From positions 1 to 30,946 of IMG/VR virus record IMGVR_UViG_3300043469_000941: 30,946 bases of DNA. The stretch is one strand, 5' to 3'. A model generated the notes under the pieces. It worked only from the letters and a program-made list of their open reading frames with translations. It made no database searches and was not told where the DNA came from. The position numbers and the translations under genes were made by a program. Positions 29,408 to 30,946 of the stretch are shown here, piece after piece; within the stretch, counting starts at the first letter, position 1; each line of letters opens with the position of its first letter. This stretch comes from a virus.

Positions 29408-29969
29408 TGTGCAATAATTTATCTTTCATGGCTGAGCCTCTTGAGCTCCCAACGTAGTAAGCAAAAATCGAGGTACCAATTGAGAGCACCGAGCCAAAAG
29501 TCATATCGGCAAGGCGTTGATTCTCGATGGGTATAACGACAAAGATTAACGAGAGCACCACGCCAACGGTTAAAGTGAGGCCAACAATGACCACGGCACC
29601 CATTAACCAGTCGCGTTTACCCGTTGCATTTAAAAAAGCGGCCTCGCGTACCCGCGCCGAATCGCGATCGGCAACCTCGGCTTTATAATACTCGAGCTCG
29701 GTTTGCATATCGAGCCTCGTCATCTCGAGCTCAAAGTTTAAACGCATCTTTTCGAACTCCAATGCTAACGCGTTATGCTCATCACTTTTATGCTTTTGGC
29801 CGTTGAGGTACGCGCCCACCGTTTCCAGCGCCTGAATGCCTGTAATATCGCCCGCTATTTCGAGAATATCGCCCGCGACAGGCTTTACCTTATCCCGAAT
29901 AAATACGCCGAATTTTGAGCCCTTAATGCGCTCGCCAATGGGTTTTTTATCAGGGTTCTTCTTGCTCAT
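29394..29969 (-). CDS. Membrane protein, 3TM-holin-like
   Basis: The 191-aa protein has a charged N-terminal half with a coiled-coil-like segment (EFEKMRLNFELEMTRLDMQT), then two strong membrane helices (GAVVIVGLTLTVGVVLSLIF and FGSVLSIGTSIFAYYV) and a C-terminal GSSRGSAMKDK. The last motif matches phage holin-type proteins (PF11351-like) where GSS-GS-xKD follows the last helix. It overlaps the endolysin start by 14 nt. It could act as holin or spanin-like lysis protein; the family seems clear, the role is likely. Confidence 0.65.
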   Translation of the reverse strand: MSKKNPDKKPIGERIKGSKFGVFIRDKVKPVAGDILEIAGDITGIQALETVGAYLNGQKHKSDEHNALALEFEKMRLNFELEMTRLDMQTELEYYKAEVADRDSARVREAAFLNATGKRDWLMGAVVIVGLTLTVGVVLSLIFVVIPIENQRLADMTFGSVLSIGTSIFAYYVGSSRGSAMKDKLLHNAKP

Positions 29970-30292
29970 TTTTTGGGCATGAAAAACGAGAGAATTCCCG
30001 TGAAAATTCTTTTGTAATTACTCATAACGTAAATGAACATTTTCTCGCCCATTAACGTAGCCATTGGCACCGCCCAAGTGGATTCGGATTCGTGCCCGTG
30101 CAACTGGCAATAAATCGCAGTTTGATAACCGCAAAAAACCGAGAGGCCGATAACGGCCACCCATTGCATTACTGAGAGCGCTCTTTTCATGTATATTTCA
30201 TAACTGATTTTGCCGAGTATACCGATTATAATCCCCATAACCCAACTCGCCGAATCGCTCACTATTTCGGAAAGATATTCGAAAAAACTCAT
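29966..30292 (-). CDS. Putative holin
   Basis: The 108-aa protein has two or three hydrophobic stretches: SASWVMGIIIGILGKIS, VMQWVAVIGLSVFCGYQTAI and YKRIFTGILSFFMP, with short charged ends. That topology and its position, right before a second membrane protein and the endolysin, are typical of holins, which form membrane pores at lysis. It has an ATGA overlap with the small upstream gene and a 4-nt overlap downstream. No exact family is claimed. Confidence 0.65.
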   Translation of the reverse strand: MSFFEYLSEIVSDSASWVMGIIIGILGKISYEIYMKRALSVMQWVAVIGLSVFCGYQTAIYCQLHGHESESTWAVPMATLMGEKMFIYVMSNYKRIFTGILSFFMPKK

Positions 30293-30390
30293 TTGGTTTT
30301 TTTGGTTTTAGATAGCAATTGTTTTTCGTAGCGTTGCAACGCTTCGAGGTATAAACGGCGTTTTGAGGCGCTTTTACTTTCGGCTTTCAT
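30289..30390 (-). CDS. Tiny basic protein before holin
   Basis: A 33-aa protein, MKAESKSASKRRLYLEALQR followed by YEKQLLSKTKKTK, starts at the connector stop (TAATG) and stops over the holin start (ATGA). It is strongly basic. The coupling on both sides supports translation. It may regulate lysis timing or be a by-product. Confidence 0.5.
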   Translation of the reverse strand: MKAESKSASKRRLYLEALQRYEKQLLSKTKKTK

Positions 30391-30946
30391 TAAGGAATCT
30401 GATTAATTGAGTTGTAACGAGGCCCCGTTCGCGAGCTCGCAGTATTGCCCGAACTGAAAATGTAACTCGCCGAACCCTTACGCCAGCCGAGCGGGGCACG
30501 TTGAGGCCATTGGTTATTCGAATACTCGGGCAATAAACTCGAATTCGCGCACAACCAATCTACCATTAGGCTGGTGTAATACTCGGCGTTTTGTTGCCAG
30601 CGCGCGAGTTGATCCTTAAAAATCACATCGCCAACGGGAGTTGAATCCTCCGAGGTTCTTTGTACCATGGTACCGTTATCAACTTTGTAAGTCAAAGTAG
30701 GCGCGGCCTCAACCATTGTCCACCACAACACAACTCGGCGGGCATAATCCTCCACTAACGTTTGGTATGCCCCCGCGAGCGTGTTATTTTCAATGTCGGT
30801 TTTAATCTTTTCGTAAAGGCTCGTTCCCAAATACGGCGAGAGGTGTTTATCCTGAGCCAAATAAATGGAGGGGTAAAGTAGGTTAGGGTCAACCGCCCCA
30901 TTTATATTGGTGTACTTTTTAATATACACATCGGAAATCAAAAGTA
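30390..30946 (-). CDS. Head-tail connector-like protein, C-terminal part (gene spans the circular junction)
   Basis: This is the main part of the 188-aa connector-like protein; the true ATG is at 137 of the left end. Residues shown here contain DPNLLYPSIYLAQDKHLSPY, LVEDYARRVVLWWTMVEAAP, and DWLCANSSLLPEYSNNQW. The helical, aromatic-rich pattern matches a family of about 180-200 aa in Bacteroidota phages placed after the portal. A head completion/adaptor role is inferred. It is the last structural gene before the lysis genes. Confidence 0.7.
   Translation of the reverse strand, partial: LLISDVYIKKYTNINGAVDPNLLYPSIYLAQDKHLSPYLGTSLYEKIKTDIENNTLAGAYQTLVEDYARRVVLWWTMVEAAPTLTYKVDNGTMVQRTSEDSTPVGDVIFKDQLARWQQNAEYYTSLMVDWLCANSSLLPEYSNNQWPQRAPLGWRKGSASYIFSSGNTASSRTGPRYNSINQIP
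30820..30946. repeat. Terminal direct repeat, right copy
   Basis: Identical to bases 1-127. Joining 30819 to 1 restores the connector gene (30390 to 137) as one open frame, which supports real circularity of the assembled molecule. Confidence 0.95.

Noticed and set aside
29966-30292. Second membrane gene as an anti-phage defence effector
   Set aside because: Position directly before holin-like and endolysin genes favours lysis.
1-30946. Integrase, attachment site, tRNA genes, CRISPR array or insertion sequence
   Set aside because: None recognised on either strand; lysogeny cannot be argued from this sequence.

Overview
The window is the genome of a tailed bacteriophage whose host is most likely a member of the Bacteroidota. 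The first and last 127 bases are identical, so the sequence is a circularly closed (or circularly permuted) genome of about 30,819 bp. Supporting the host call are the Bacteroidota-type promoter motifs (TTTG near -33, TAnnTTTG near -7), the general lack of Shine-Dalgarno sites, and many proteins of families I know from Bacteroidota phages (tail tube, XkdF-like protease, Rad52-like annealing protein, DUF6291 protein). A tape-measure protein, a tail tube protein, a lambda G/GT-like tail chaperone and no contractile sheath point to a siphovirus-like particle. I see no integrase, tRNA gene or CRISPR array, so a lytic life style is more likely, but not proven.

Layout. Leftward (minus strand) block, from 18.4 kb down to 1 and across the junction to 29.0 kb: sigma-like regulator, cysteine-rich zinc-binding protein, HAD phosphatase, three tiny genes, small terminase, tail assembly chaperone with an apparent -1 frameshift extension, a chimeric tail/fibre protein, tail completion proteins, two large baseplate/adhesin proteins, a 59-aa protein, tape measure, then XkdF-like protease, scaffold, major capsid, tail tube, a 129-aa protein, portal with a C-terminal MuF-like domain, head-tail connector (crosses the junction), and lysis genes (holin-like proteins and an M15 peptidase). 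Strong hairpins between several of these genes suggest stoichiometry control inside the late operon.

Rightward (plus strand) block, 18.4 to 29.0 kb: an AT-richer set of small genes joined by a repeated perfect Shine-Dalgarno/start sequence, an HTH protein, a DnaA domain IV-like protein, large terminase, a 180-bp intergenic region with a palindromic operator, promoter and DnaA-box-like sites, then recombination/replication genes (Rad52-like annealing protein, YqaJ-like exonuclease, DUF6291 protein, DnaB helicase), a C5 cytosine methyltransferase with a long second open frame, NinG, and an SSB-tail-bearing small protein. The two blocks diverge from overlapping promoters at 18.4 kb and converge at 29.02 kb, where the two stop codons overlap.

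Most notable: (1) a tail chaperone whose -1 frame stays open from a T9 slippery run to a stop overlapping the next start; (2) ten-bp-phased AGCAAA iterons inside the DUF6291 gene just before dnaB, in all three codon phases, a lambda-O-like candidate origin; (3) a nine-bp-period ACTTTC/GAAAGT array; (4) a dual-frame methyltransferase gene; (5) a 26-nt promoter block shared by the two rightward promoters; (6) a 78-nt structured leader with mutually exclusive hairpins.
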